A stretch of DNA of 64,000 bases from Phyto melanocephala (lineage: Eukaryota > Arthropoda > Insecta > Diptera > Rhinophoridae): assembly GCA_941918925.1 (NCBI GenBank), contig OW799236.1:63234485-63298484 (forward strand), given 5' to 3'. Below, in pieces: positions 22,765-33,093 of this stretch (positions are counted from its first letter, which is position 1; every line of letters starts with the position of its first letter). The notes beneath the pieces are model-generated. The model had not been told where the DNA came from, searched no databases, and saw only the letters and a program-made list of their open reading frames with translations. The position numbers and the translations under genes were made by a program.

Positions 22765-23465
22765 TTACATTAAGATCATGCATATACATTTTCCAGTTTT
22801 TATATACATATGCCTGTTAAAAATTCTTTTATATATTTTGCTTGAATTTATGTGCCAAATTCTAACCGGAATACTGCGTTTGGTTTGTTGGTTTTACCAT
22901 AACTTTTAATTTATTTTCAAAATATGTATGTACATATGTATTTATTATTAATAAAAACTTTTTAATTCAACTTATTTTTATTCAAATATTAGAACTTAAC
23001 ATTCGCTTTGTACCAGCAATTTTCATCTTTGCTTTTAATTTCTTTTAAACAAAAACCAACTGTCATGTATTCATTTGCTTTGTTTCAATCGTTCATTTTA
23101 CATTTTTCATAATAAAAAGATAAACGAAAGAAATGAAATACTTAAGACCTTCTGCCCAACACTATCGAATATTAATGAATATATACATGTAGAAAAATGT
23201 CATTTGATAAGAGAAGAAAATAGACAAATTTTAAAATAAGTACTATGATGCCCTAATTCTAATTTCATTAAATTGTAACATAAATACAATTTCAAATTAC
23301 ATATGAGCACGCGGATCCAGGTTAAACTTTTGGTTGGTAAGTATAAGTGAAACAAAAATTTTTAATAGTTCAATCAAAATAAATATTTATTAAACAACAA
23401 CGAAAAACGATAAAATAAAAAATTTTCTGGCATAAAGTTTAACAAAAACACTTATATTATATAAG
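22765..23465. other. No recognisable feature
   Basis: AT-rich. No coding, TIR or repeat match found. Confidence 0.5.
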
Positions 23466-23469
23466 TAAT

Positions 23470-24005
23470 TTGTAGTTTCCTGTTGCAGCAAATTTATTAA
23501 GCAAAACTGCTGGATTAACTTCGATTTAGTTGTGAATATCGTCGGTCTCATGTAGAAAGGCCCTAACTCGTACTTTTTACGAAATTTAGTTTTTTATTGA
23601 TTTCAATACATTTCACACGAATACACCTCGACACAAAAACTAAACGCAATACTATCAAAAATAACATTTTAGAAGCGATTTTACAAAAGAAATTACATTA
23701 CGATAATACAGTTTCTGTTACGTTTTTACATTCTCCTGTAAAATTATAATTATTTGAGTTAGGACCTTTTTACATGAGACCGACGATATGTAACTTGGCT
23801 AACCCGTTTAGGCTGTCCTCTGTCTTGGTTGATCTCAGCCACGTTTTAAAGCGACGAAGATTAGAAAATGATCTTTCGACCGTAGCATTACCTACCGGCA
23901 TTGAAACAAAAATGGTAAATATTTTTCTTAAATTTGGATAAGTATCTGGGTCTCACATAATTAAAACATCTGTCACATTTTCTGGAAGTTCTTCAGCTTC
24001 AAGTT
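23470..24005 (-). pseudogene. hAT transposase C-terminal dimerisation domain, interrupted by a MITE
   Basis: Minus-strand translation gives LEAEELPENVTDVLIM, one in-frame stop, then DPDTYPNLRKIFTIFVSMPV, GNATVERSFSNLRRFKTWLR and STKTEDSLNGLAKLH. This is the hAT C-terminal dimerisation domain, with the conserved P-x-S/G-NA-x-VERSFS core. The frame is split right after KLH by a 250-bp TIR element and resumes on the other side as IHN, IEVNPAVLLNKFAATGNYKL, the usual C-terminal tail. The rest of the transposase and both ends of the parent element are absent. The type B scrap B4 starts directly to its right, so the hAT element was probably cut there. Confidence 0.85.
23538..23787. mobile_element. 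250-bp MITE inside the hAT remnant
   Basis: The TIR is ATCGTCGGTCTCATGTA, then AAAGG, CCTAACTC, inverted at the right with one or two differences. Removing it restores the hAT reading frame from KLH to IHN. The interior is AT-rich. The duplication is too short or too ambiguous to name a superfamily. Confidence 0.8.
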
Positions 24006-24009
24006 TAGA

Positions 24010-24320
24010 TGGGGGTATATTCATTTTGTCATTCCGTTTGTAACACATCGAATTATCCACTTTAGACACCATAAATATTCTGAATCGTGGTTTGATTTTA
24101 TGACGATCTAGCTATGTCCGCCCGTCTGTTAAAAGCACGATAGAGGTCGGACTGAAAAAGATAGGGGACTCAAATTTTGCTAGAATATTTCTTATCAACA
24201 AGGTTTGTTTGGTATTGAAAATCGGAATATTAGAAAGAGAATTATAGCTCGTAATGCAAGAGAAGGTCAAAAGAAACCATGTCCTTTCAACATCAAAGAT
24301 ATGCAAACGATGCTATCTAT
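24010..24320 (+). mobile_element. DINE-like type B 5' fragment (B4)
   Basis: It reads GGGGGTATATTCATTTTGTC, CCGTTTGTAACACATCGAAT, then the GACGATCTAGCTATGTCCG stretch and AGCACGATAGAGGTCG, ending near 24305. It is only the first 300 bp of the type B element and is fairly diverged from B5. Confidence 0.7.
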
Positions 24321-24604
24321 TGCCATTAAATAAAAATATCACGCAGAACACTAGATGACTCCACTAATATTTTTGCTAACAACCTCTTTCATTTTTTGCA
24401 CAAACCACAAGGTTGTTAACATAAAAGAACTAAAGTAACAATTTGTGCCCAACTCTACACATACTTATGTGTACCCACGGTCTTAAAAAAATGTGCATCA
24501 GTAGATTTAAGAAATTTATTTGAATATTTGAAATACATTTTTTATTAAAATATCTATTCTTTTGTATATTCCAAACAAATATTTTTTTTATTATAATATT
24601 CTTA
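24321..24604. other. No recognisable feature
   Basis: AT-rich spacer; no feature supported. Confidence 0.5.
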
Positions 24605-24672
24605 TTATTCCCGCCACCAACAAAATGGTAGGGAAATTTTATTAGCACGCCTTCTTATAGTGCTTTTACTTG
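24605..24672 (+). mobile_element. Miniature type B derivative, about 68 bp
   Basis: A 5'-end-like block (CCCGCCACCAACAAAATGG) is followed within 40 bp by a 3'-end-like block (TATAGTGCTTTTACTTGTT), directly abutting the 5' end of B5. It looks like an extreme internal deletion of the same family, or a leftover end produced when B5 inserted. Confidence 0.5.
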
Positions 24673-26434
24673 TTATACCCGCCACCAAAAAAATGGTGGG
24701 GGTATATTCATTTTGTCATTCCGTTTGTAACACATCGAAATATCAATTATAGACCCCATAAAGTATATATATTCTGAATCAGGGTTAGATTTTATGACGA
24801 TCTAGCTATGTCCGTCCGTCTGTTGAAAGCACGATAGAGGTCGCATCGAAAAAGCTAGGGGGCTCAAATTTTGACAGAATCTTTCTTATAGACAAGGTTT
24901 GTATGGTATTGAAATTGGGCTAAATCGGATTATTAGGAAGAGAGTTATAGCTCGAAAAGCAAGAGTAGGGCGAAAAAACAGTGTCCTTCGAACATCGGAT
25001 AAAATGGAATTGTGTCCAAACGCCTTAACGTAGACTCATGAAACTTCGAATATATATTTCCATGCATTAGGAGAGGAGTTATCGATCAAAATGTACGAAA
25101 ATTTATACCGCACAGTGTATTTTTCGGTATATTTAAAAACAAAATCGTCATAAAAGCAACAAAATTGAATGTACGACTCTGAAATTTTGCACACTTTGCT
25201 TTTTGGTGAGACGCTTTTTTGTAACGGAAAATCAATGTGCCACGCCCACTTTTACGCCCACCTCCCATATAACGTTTTACCTAAAATTCATATAATTTCT
25301 ATATTTATAAAGATTTTGGAATAATAAAGGGCTATTTTGAAACACCTAAGTTGTAGTCATTCGCGAAAATAACTATGACACGCCTACTATAACGCCCACT
25401 TTTCACGTAATCTACCGTTAATGAAATTTAAAAGCACATAAAACCGCTCAGGTGACACGTCCACTTTAACGCCTACCTCTCATATAACGGTTTATCTTAT
25501 ATTCATGTAATTTCTCTATTGACAAAGTTTTTGGGAAAATAAAGGACTATATTGAAATATCTAAGTTGTACTTATTAGCAGAAATTTTATTGACACGCCT
25601 ACTTCAACGCCCACTTTCATTGAAAGACTACATTTACAAAAGCATTTTAGTAGCATATCGAAGTTATAAAGGGTGGTTAAATTTTAAGAGCCGATGTTGA
25701 TTTCAAATAAAACACAAATTATTTAGGAAATTATTATTATTTCTTTTTGTAATTATAATATTTTTATGGTTCAATTATGTATTTAACAAAATATCGGCCA
25801 AATGGCCCCCCCCCCCATCCTTGGCGCCACTCCTCTATCTGATGGTCCAAATTTTCAATGGCAATGTTGATGCTCTACTGTTGGGCATGATGATGAGGCG
25901 AGGTTGACTGCTCTTTTGCCACACTATCGCAAAAACCAGCAGTGGTTCCCATTCAACGAACTAAGAAGGCATTCACAGATTTTCTAACATTTTATACAGA
26001 CCTGTTTTGCAGAAATTTAAATATTTTTTACAATTCTCCCGATTGTGGACGCATTTGAATGATTATGTTGATCAAAAGAATTACGAAGTGCACAAAATGC
26101 ATTTTGATTTGAACGCCCATTTTTATAAAAAACCTGAATAACTTTAAAGCGTTGCTCATTTCCGTACCTTTCCACGGATCAAATTGAGTAAGTTTAAGAT
26201 TGAGAAATGTCAAATGAAATGCAGAAAAAAAATTTAAAGACTAGGTGTAGTTCACCTTCAACATGGGCCCTTAAAATTGAACCACCCTCTACAAAGAAAG
26301 TGATACATATTTTATTATAAAGAGATTATTTCATAATGATTAACAAAATAATAAATATTGTGCTTTATATGTACACAAAATTGGTGGTGGGTATAAAAGA
26401 TTCGGCACAGCCGAATATAGTGCTCTTATTTGTT
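24673..26434 (+). mobile_element. DINE-like type B copy B5, full length, carrying a mariner MITE
   Basis: This is the best reference copy. Its 5' end is TATACCCGCCACCAAAAAAA, where CCACC and GGTGG form a terminal stem. Next come CATTCCGTTTGTAACACATC, CCCCATAAAGTATATATATT, the CTAGCTATGTCCGTCCGTCT stretch and two internal ACGCCCACTTTTACGCCCAC units. The 3' end is GGTGGTGGGTATAAAAG, hairpin ATTCGGCACAGCCGAAT and CTCTTATTTGTT. Without the mariner insert it is about 1.14 kb. No open frame of substance, so it depends on an autonomous relative (a Helentron if the DINE-1 comparison holds). Confidence 0.75.
25669..26289 (-). mobile_element. mariner-like MITE inside B5
   Basis: TIR AAGGGTGGTTAAATTTTAAG at the left, its inverse ACCACCCTC at the right, TA on both sides (25667-25668 and 26290-26291). 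It carries broken N- and C-terminal parts of the transposase as at 13591. A run of ten C occurs near 25810. Orientation is relative to the transposase remnant. Confidence 0.85.
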
Positions 26435-27292
26435 TTTATTGAAATCGGTTTTGTAAGAGCGTAAACTGTGTTACAAGAAATTGACATGCCTATTTTAATT
26501 TAACAGTATTCATTTGAATTAAATCGTAAGTACTTACATACAATAATAATAAAGCCGATATTAGCAGAGTGGAATGCATTTTTATTATAATCTGCGATGA
26601 TTTCATCACCAACCAAAATAATTGATTTACAATAAGTTTAATTATAATTTTTTTTTAACATCACCATGCCTTATCTCTTTATATACATAGACATATGTAC
26701 ATACATACATATATGCTTAAACAATATGCTATACTGGCATTTAAAAATTTAAGTTACTTTTTATTATTTCTAGGCCAAACAACAGATAACCTTCCTTTTG
26801 AGTATCTTTACCCCTATAGAGCTTTTACATAACATTTTTCTTCAGTAATGTGCTGCAATTTGTTTTACAACGAATATTTGGAATATGCTCGTTGATATTA
26901 TAAGTAAACGACTAAGTCTACTATATTCCTATAATCGCATAGTGGGCCCAAAAGCCCACTTTATTCGCGGATCAATTTGTTTTATTTTTCTTATATCTGC
27001 AGAACTACAATAGTAAGGCACACTAAATAACTCCTAAACAAACTGCATATTTCCTCCATACAAAATATTTATTTATTAATTTATTAATAAATAAGATTTT
27101 TTATACTCGCACGTTCCTGCTGTTTTTTTGGTCATTGAATGTCTTCGGCTACGGATTATTTATAAACTTATAAATGCCAACAACAACACTAACAAAAATG
27201 TTGGCAGAAGTCGCGAAGCTCTTTTTGTTGGTAAATTTAATGCGTGAGGCTATTAAAGCCAGTTTACATGACGGGAAATGTCCCCTGCGACA
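26435..27292. other. Mostly featureless, with a foldback-core scrap at about 26550-26640
   Basis: GCCGATATTAGCAGAGTGGAATGC followed by GCGATGATTTCATCACC is a worn relative of the core shared by FB1 and FB2, without recognisable arms here. The rest is AT-rich. Around 26690-26720 is a CATATG/TACATA microsatellite. No coding supported. Confidence 0.4.
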
Positions 27293-27404
27293 CCAGGGGC
27301 CGAATTACGGCATTCTTATTAGAATCTCTATACGTAAAGCACAGCAAACTCGATCGTTCGAGTAAAATTTCGATCGTGATCGAATGCCGTAATTCGGCCT
27401 CAGG
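27293..27404. mobile_element. 112-bp short inverted-repeat element
   Basis: GGCCGAATTACGGCATTC at the left and its exact inverse at the right, extended by CCAGG and CTCAGG. The centre has GATCGTTCGA and CGATCGTGATCG words. It could be a minimal MITE or a stem-loop; no duplication is resolved. Confidence 0.6.
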
Positions 27405-27738
27405 TAATCGGTAAAGTATGTTCTGGTGAGTACGGGGTAATAAGTGTATGTAAGTGAATTGAAGAGACAAATTTAACATATATCTGTTTTCATTTGTCTT
27501 TCTCTTGTATTCTTGTTATGTTATGTATGAACAGTGCTGCCAGATTGATATTTTATGGAATTTGAAAATTGTTAAATCATTTATATCAACAATGCATTAA
27601 ATAAATAATAGTAAATTTAGACATTGAAAACAAATAAGGTGTGAATAGCTAATGAATTTTTGTGTCCTTTAGAAAGAATTTGCTTTAAAAATAGTTATTT
27701 ATATTGCCACTGATAATATTAAATCATATAGTTAGCAT
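27405..27738. other. No recognisable feature; target site of LINE1 copy 1
   Basis: AT-rich; ends in ATAGTTAGCAT, duplicated at 29956-29966 around LINE1 copy 1. Confidence 0.5.
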
Positions 27739-27762
27739 CCTACAATTACGTACGCTTCGTTA

Positions 27763-29223
27763 GTGTGGTGGACATCCTTAGAGAAGAAGGTGAATATAAA
27801 ACCTCTTCAAAAGATTCAGAGACAGTGCTGCATTAGTATTTGCGGCGCCATGAGGACCACATCGACAATGGCCATTGAGAATATATTATCCATTTGGCCT
27901 ATTGAGATACAGGTAAAATATGAAGCGGCCTTAGCTGTCACAAGATTAATGGCAATAAATGAGTGGCTTATAAGAGAACATAAGACCAGATACCAAAGAA
28001 TAACGGATATCTTACCGATGGGAAATATTACGGAATTAACATGTGATAAAATCCCGATGAGATATGAGAATATTAACTGCATCACCATTATACCGGAAGA
28101 GAGAGAATGGGATGAGATAATCAGGATAGGAAACACCCACGGAATTGATCTTTACACAGACGGTTCAAAGATTGGGGACCAAACTGGAATGGGCTTATAC
28201 GACATAAGCCGAAATAGAAGCAAATACTTCCGTCTACCAGATCACAACACTTTTTTTCAGGCTGAGATCATGGCGATTACGGAAGGAATTAAATGGATAA
28301 AGGAAACGAATAGCGAAACTCCGATTCGTATCTTTACAGATAGCCAATCAGTGATTAAGACATTGAGAAAGGAGAAAGTTGAATCCCGGAACGTCTTGCA
28401 ATGCAAGAGTGAGATAAACTCATATGCAAATCGTGAACATCTGGAGATAATATGGATACCAAGCCATAACGGGCTGATCGGAAACGAGAAAGCCGACAAA
28501 TTATCCAAAATGGGAGCTCTTCTGAGTACTATAACTTTGGAGAACGCCAAACCCCTTAAACGATTTAAGGATGAACTTAAACGTTGGGCAATGGAGGAAC
28601 ATGTCAGAAAATGGCAAAGCACTGATGTCGGTAAGGTGACAAGAACACTCTGGGGTGACCCAAATCTTGGGAAATCAAAGGAGATTCTGAGACTAAGTAG
28701 ACCTACACTTAGGAAATTAACCGGTGTAATTACAGGTCATACGGAGTTGAGAACTCACCTAGCTCGCATGAGATTATCTGAGGAGACGACATGTAGAGCT
28801 TGCGAGGAAGAGGATGAGACTCTGGTACACTACCTCTGTCATTGTCCTGCGTTTGGGCATATTAGACGCGAAAATTTTACAGTGGATACTATGCCGAACT
28901 TTTTCCGCGTTTTTCAGGCCGATGTACTCGCTATCAGGGAAGCATGTAGGATACTGAATGACGGGAATATCCATGGGAGCATTGGTATATTTGTCGACAG
29001 TCAGGCGGCACTCTTGTCACTCAGGTCATACATTATTACGTCTAAATTAGTTGGCCAATGTAGAAGGGAACTGTCAAGGCTTGGTCAGCGGGCTGACGTT
29101 ACTCTAGTTTGGATTCCTGCGCTAGCCAGGGGAGGATCTGCTCTGGATATCTCTAATGCAATTGCAGTTGCAATCCCGTTGGGGACTATTAAGAGCAGAA
29201 TCTCCAGACACTTTCTCCGGTAG
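27763..29223 (+). CDS. Chimeric 486-codon open frame: LINE1 RNase H fused to LINE2 RNase H
   Basis: The frame opens in the LINE1 RT tail. At about residues 125-255 it has a complete RNase H: YTDGSK, QAEIMAI, FTDSQSV and the HNGLIGNEKAD block, giving the D-E-D-D set. A C-x2-C-x8-H-x4-C zinc knuckle follows (CRACEEEDETLVHYLCHC). At residue 380 (TMPN) it crosses the LINE2 insertion point and stays in frame into LINE2 (FVDSQAALLSLRS, TLVWIPA). In the LINE2 part the HKGPYGNERADE block seen at 55349-55930 is missing by a 36-nt in-frame deletion, so that second RNase H lacks its terminal catalytic residues. It stops at 29221-29223. It is an accident of insertion; I do not claim it is expressed. Confidence 0.6.
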   Translation: MWWTSLEKKVNIKPLQKIQRQCCISICGAMRTTSTMAIENILSIWPIEIQVKYEAALAVTRLMAINEWLIREHKTRYQRITDILPMGNITELTCDKIPMRYENINCITIIPEEREWDEIIRIGNTHGIDLYTDGSKIGDQTGMGLYDISRNRSKYFRLPDHNTFFQAEIMAITEGIKWIKETNSETPIRIFTDSQSVIKTLRKEKVESRNVLQCKSEINSYANREHLEIIWIPSHNGLIGNEKADKLSKMGALLSTITLENAKPLKRFKDELKRWAMEEHVRKWQSTDVGKVTRTLWGDPNLGKSKEILRLSRPTLRKLTGVITGHTELRTHLARMRLSEETTCRACEEEDETLVHYLCHCPAFGHIRRENFTVDTMPNFFRVFQADVLAIREACRILNDGNIHGSIGIFVDSQAALLSLRSYIITSKLVGQCRRELSRLGQRADVTLVWIPALARGGSALDISNAIAVAIPLGTIKSRISRHFLR

Positions 29224-29725
29224 GCTTATAACAGGTGGCGTGGGCTGAGCACGTGTAAGGTGGCACGGCTTACGTGGCCCTCTTTTGATGCACGACGTAC
29301 ATTGCAACTTACCAGTCGGAGTCGGAGGGACATATCGAGGTTGCTGGCGGTATTGACGGGTCACTGGATGTTAGGCAAACATGCAAGTCAGCTCGGACTC
29401 CCATCGAACGACCATTGTCGCAGTTGTCTGGATAGAGAGAAGGAGGAATCGGTGTTCCACTTTCTCTGCGAATGTCCTGCACTGGCGGCTAAGAGTAACA
29501 GGTTTCTGGGCGAACATATACTAGATGGCCTCTCTGCGATATCTGAAGTTGGACTGAATTATCTACTGAGATATCTCAGGGCCACGGGGTGGATCTAGTA
29601 CCCTTACTCTTGGATTTTATTCTGAGATACACTAGAAGCTGACGAGTGATGTGGTCCTGTCAAAACGGAGTCATACAGACTCTACTTGACTGTTGGCGTG
29701 CAGCGAACTACCACGATAACCAACC
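28902..29725 (+). mobile_element. LINE2 copy 1, 5'-truncated, inserted in LINE1 copy 1
   Basis: Flanked by the 11-bp duplication ATGCCGAACTT (28891-28901 and 29726-29736). It encodes a partial RNase H and then the C-terminal zinc-knuckle region: LTGHWMLGKHASQLGLPSND, CRSCLDREKEESVFHFLCEC and YLLRYLRATGWI. The stop at 29221 splits it from the following open stretch. The 3' untranslated region ends in ACCACGATAACCAACC. A second copy is at 55217-55992. Confidence 0.85.
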
Positions 29726-29966
29726 ATGCCGAACTTGGAATACCTGGGGAACTCGAACTGGAGATCCATAAAGCGTTACATTGAGGGGACTGGATTCTTC
29801 GACTAGTCCGTTATTTTTGGGAAATTATGGTTATGGTTTTTTTGTTTCGGAATTCCGTTTTCCACATGGAGCGCACAACATGCCAACTGGGCATAGGTGT
29901 ATACCTGTCATGGGTTTGGGCTTTTATACCCCTCCTTTTCAACCTAACCTAACCTATAGTTAGCAT

Positions 29967-30140
29967 ATGGTAACCCTTCTTACGAATGAAGAGATAAAAA
30001 GAATTGGTCAATTAAACGTCAAAAGGGAAAGCAAGCATTGTCACAGCGATGTCCCTCCATGGAAACTGGCTCTTACTGATCATCATAACTTCACCGATGC
30101 GCGGCATACATTTTTTAACCTAACGCTTATTTGTTCTGCC
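29967..30140. other. Unrecognised sequence between LINE1 copy 1 and LINE5
   Basis: A short frame reads MVTLLTNEEIKRIGQLNVKR and DVPPWKLAL. It has a protein-like feel, but I do not recognise a family. Its right end TTTGTTCTGCC (30130-30140) is the left copy of the LINE5 target duplication, so the sequence continues at about 39239. Confidence 0.35.
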
Positions 30141-30283
30141 TTTTTTTTTTATTAAATCATAATTTATTTATTAGATCTTTCTATATTAAGAAAATGACAA
30201 TAAGTATTAAAATATTGAATTAACTAATTTCTGGGTCTTTTGCCATTGCAATAGAGACTCCAATTTTCATTTCATAGTGGTCA

Positions 30284-32769
30284 TCATTCTAACGAGACCA
30301 CGAGGGCCAATGTGTCGATCCTCCTGAGTCGACTATGTCCATTATAACACAGCATATTCTGTGCGAGAGGATTTGGATGAGTTTCCAGTTTTCGTACATA
30401 TTTTGAGCAGAAGGTTTTTATTTCGTCGCGAACAAATGGAATATTAAGGTCCTTGTGAATATTCGCGTTACTAATGAACCACGGGTCTCCAGTAATAAGT
30501 CGCAATATTTTGTTTTGCCGTCTTTGTAATTTCTCTATATTAAAAGCAGAAGCTGTTCCTCATAGTTGGATTCCATAGGTCCATATTGGCTTAATGATAG
30601 CTTTGTAAAGTAGAACTTTGTAGTTTAGGTTGAGAGCAGAATGAGAACAAACAAGCCACTGAAGTTGTAGTGTTTTGAGTTTGAGTTGCATAGATTTGGA
30701 TTCGATATATTGAGACCAGGTAAGGCGTCGATCAAGGTGTATACCAGGATATTTTATATGATTTTGCTCTGGGATAGCGATGTTATTTATCTTCAGATTA
30801 GGACAGTTTCCCTTTCTCAAGGTGAAATGTGCGCACTTTGCTGGGTTTACTTCATTTTTTATTGGTTGAGCTATTTTTCGAGTTCTTTAATATGATCCTG
30901 CAGGCAATTAGAAGTAATTACTGGATTTTTATCTATGCTTATAATTGCTGTGTCATCTGAAAAAGTTGACGTGTGTATTAAGTTATTAGTGGGCATATCT
31001 GATGTATAAATTATATACATGAGAGGACCAAGTATACTGCCTTGGAGAACTCCTGCTGCGATTTTTCTTGAGTCTGAGATATAGCCTTTATACTTTACTA
31101 CAAATGAACGATCCAATAAATAATTTCGCAGTAGTTTGTGGGTATTTTGGGGTAACAAAGAACCTATTTTATGTAGAAGTCCATCATGCCAGACCTTGTC
31201 AAAGGCTTGAGAAATGTCTATGAAGAGTGATGAGCAATAGTGTTTGTCCTCAAAAGCCTGTCTGATAAGATTAACTATGCGATAAACTTGTTCTATTGTG
31301 CCATGATCTTTTCGGAATCCAAATTGATGAACGGGAATGATGTGGTGGTCGTTTAAATATGGGGTCAACGCATTTAAAAATATTTTCTCAAAGAGCTTTG
31401 ATAAAATTGAGAGTAAGCTTATCGGGCGGTAAGATGGCCAAGTGCCTGGCTTAGGTATCATAGTAATCTCTGATATTTTCCATGATTTAGGGTAGAAACC
31501 GGTTCTTAAGATGGAATTGAATATGAATAAAATCAGCTTAAGGGCAGATGTTGGTAGTTCACGTATCATTTTTCCTGAAATTTTGTCTATGCCATGGGAT
31601 TTATTTGTTTGTTTAGGGACGAGAAACGAATTTTCATTGGGGGAACAACACGAACTTCAATATATGGTAAAGTTGTGCATGAGCTAGAAATATTAGGCGT
31701 AAATACTTTTTCGAGATGATCAGCAAAAACTTCAGCTTTGTCTTTATGGGACCTAGCCCAGTTACCATCGCTAAGCCGAATTGCAGATTCGCATCTAATT
31801 GAGTTTTTTAGTCTTTTGGTGGCCTTCCAAAGACTATAATCCGTGAATTTTGTTGGGTCTAAACCTTCTTAATATGCTTTTAGAACTGATTCTTTGTTCT
31901 CCAAAAGAGCACTATGAAGGGTTCTTTGATAGTGATTTCGTTGTATTTTCAAGGTTGGCGAGCGGTGTAGTTGCCATTGTCTTCTTAGATTTCTCTTTTC
32001 CCTTATAAGGTTTTGAATGGTTGTTGAAAATTTGTTCTTAGTGCCGTTATAGCTTTTAAAAGGTGTAGCTACTTTAGCTCCAGTTAATAACTTTTTCGAG
32101 AATACGTTTATAGCATCTTGTATTTCATTTTCGGATTTCAGTGAAATATTTTGAGGTACGTGAGAGCTTACATACTTTCTATATTTTAGCCAGTTAGTAT
32201 GTCTATTAGGAAAACAAAAAGGTTTTTAGTTGTATTTATACAACTGTATTCTAGGCCAATAAGTGGGCTGTCCACCAGATGTAACGTCAAGTTTGAGGGA
32301 TGAGATAGCTTTTAATAGCTGTCTGCCCTTCGGAGTAATGAGTTTCGAGCCCCAGAATGTGTGTTTAGTGTTGTAATCTCCTGCCGCTATAAATTTGTTG
32401 CCTAGCGTTTTGTAGAAGGTAATGAATTCGTCATCTGTTATTTTGTGTCTCGGGGGACAGTATACAAAAGATATAGTTAAGTTTAGGTCCAAAAGGCGTA
32501 TTGATGAGGCTTGAATGTGATCTGTTTTATATTCCGGCATTATGGAATGGGGAATTAGATTCCTAATAATTATAGCTGCACCACCACATAATTTACAACT
32601 TGGATGTTTTGAGTCGTATGTAGAGTAACCTTTAATTCGAAAACAGTTTTTTAATGTAAAGTGAGTTTCAGAAACTAGCAGTATGTCAATAGATTAAGAC
32701 TTTAAAAACTTCTAACTTGTGTTGGCTTAAGCCGTTTGCATTCCAGTAATATATTCTTAACTGGTTCAT
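30284..32769 (-). pseudogene. LINE5 ORF2: endonuclease and reverse transcriptase
   Basis: It starts at ATG 32769, overlapping the ORF1 stop in an ATGA arrangement. The endonuclease begins MNQLRIYYWNANGLSQHKLE, then VSETHFT (catalytic Glu), CGGAAIIIRN, FVYCPPRHKI, GDYNTKHTFWGS. The RT has MIPKPGTWPSYRPISLLSIL, HQFGFRKDHGTIEQV, FIDISQAFDKVWHDGL (motif A), GVLQGSILGPLMYIIYTSD (motif B) and TFSDDTAII, where jockey RTs normally have FADD; this copy reads FSDD, retaining both Asp. The C-terminal part ends SRLRRIDTLALVVSLE with stop at 30284. Several stops and frameshifts (for example near 32227, 31870, 31568 and 30870) make it a pseudogene. No RNase H, as expected for jockey. Confidence 0.85.
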
Positions 32770-33093
32770 TGTTTATAGGCGAATGCTTGAAGTAGCATGC
32801 CTTGGTTTCCTAACAGTTCCTGCATCATGACTTGCATGTTTTATATAAAGCTGTTCATAGTTTGTATCAGAAGCTCTTTAGAAATTTCTAAGTGCGATTT
32901 TTCTGATGATTCTTTAGGAGTTTGAGATTCCAAGATTTTTTGACCGACCGATCGTACAAAAGGAATACTACATGGTTGAGCAGCCTGAGCATACGATGTG
33001 TTATTAGTATGAGTGGGGAGTGGGTTGACAGGGTAATTAGTGTAATGGTTATTGTTTTGATCAGAGGGCTTATCTTGTGTAGAGATATTATTA

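Larger units (their letters stand above)
27739..29955 (+). mobile_element. LINE1 copy 1: 5'-truncated RNase H-bearing LINE, interrupted by LINE2
   Basis: Flanked by the 11-bp duplication ATAGTTAGCAT (27728-27738 and 29956-29966). It begins within the RT C-terminal region and keeps the RNase H domain and zinc-knuckle tail, so it is a typical 5'-truncated insertion. The 3' end is the tail CAACCTAACCTAACCT. It is nearly identical to 53580-54960 in the full-length copy. LINE2 was inserted near its end. Placed in the R1/LOA-like group by having an RNase H and by the RT and zinc-knuckle style; that placement is inference. Confidence 0.85.

Noticed and set aside
14639..25268. 60-codon frames starting MGGGRKSGRGTLIFRYKKAS in two places
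   Set aside because: They lie in the same internal repeat of the DINE-like type B copies B2 and B5; the similarity is repeat identity with no sign of selection for protein.
29940..29955. Interstitial telomere repeat
   Set aside because: The CCTAA-like units are the 3' tail of LINE1, present at the same position in both copies, and too few to be telomeric DNA.
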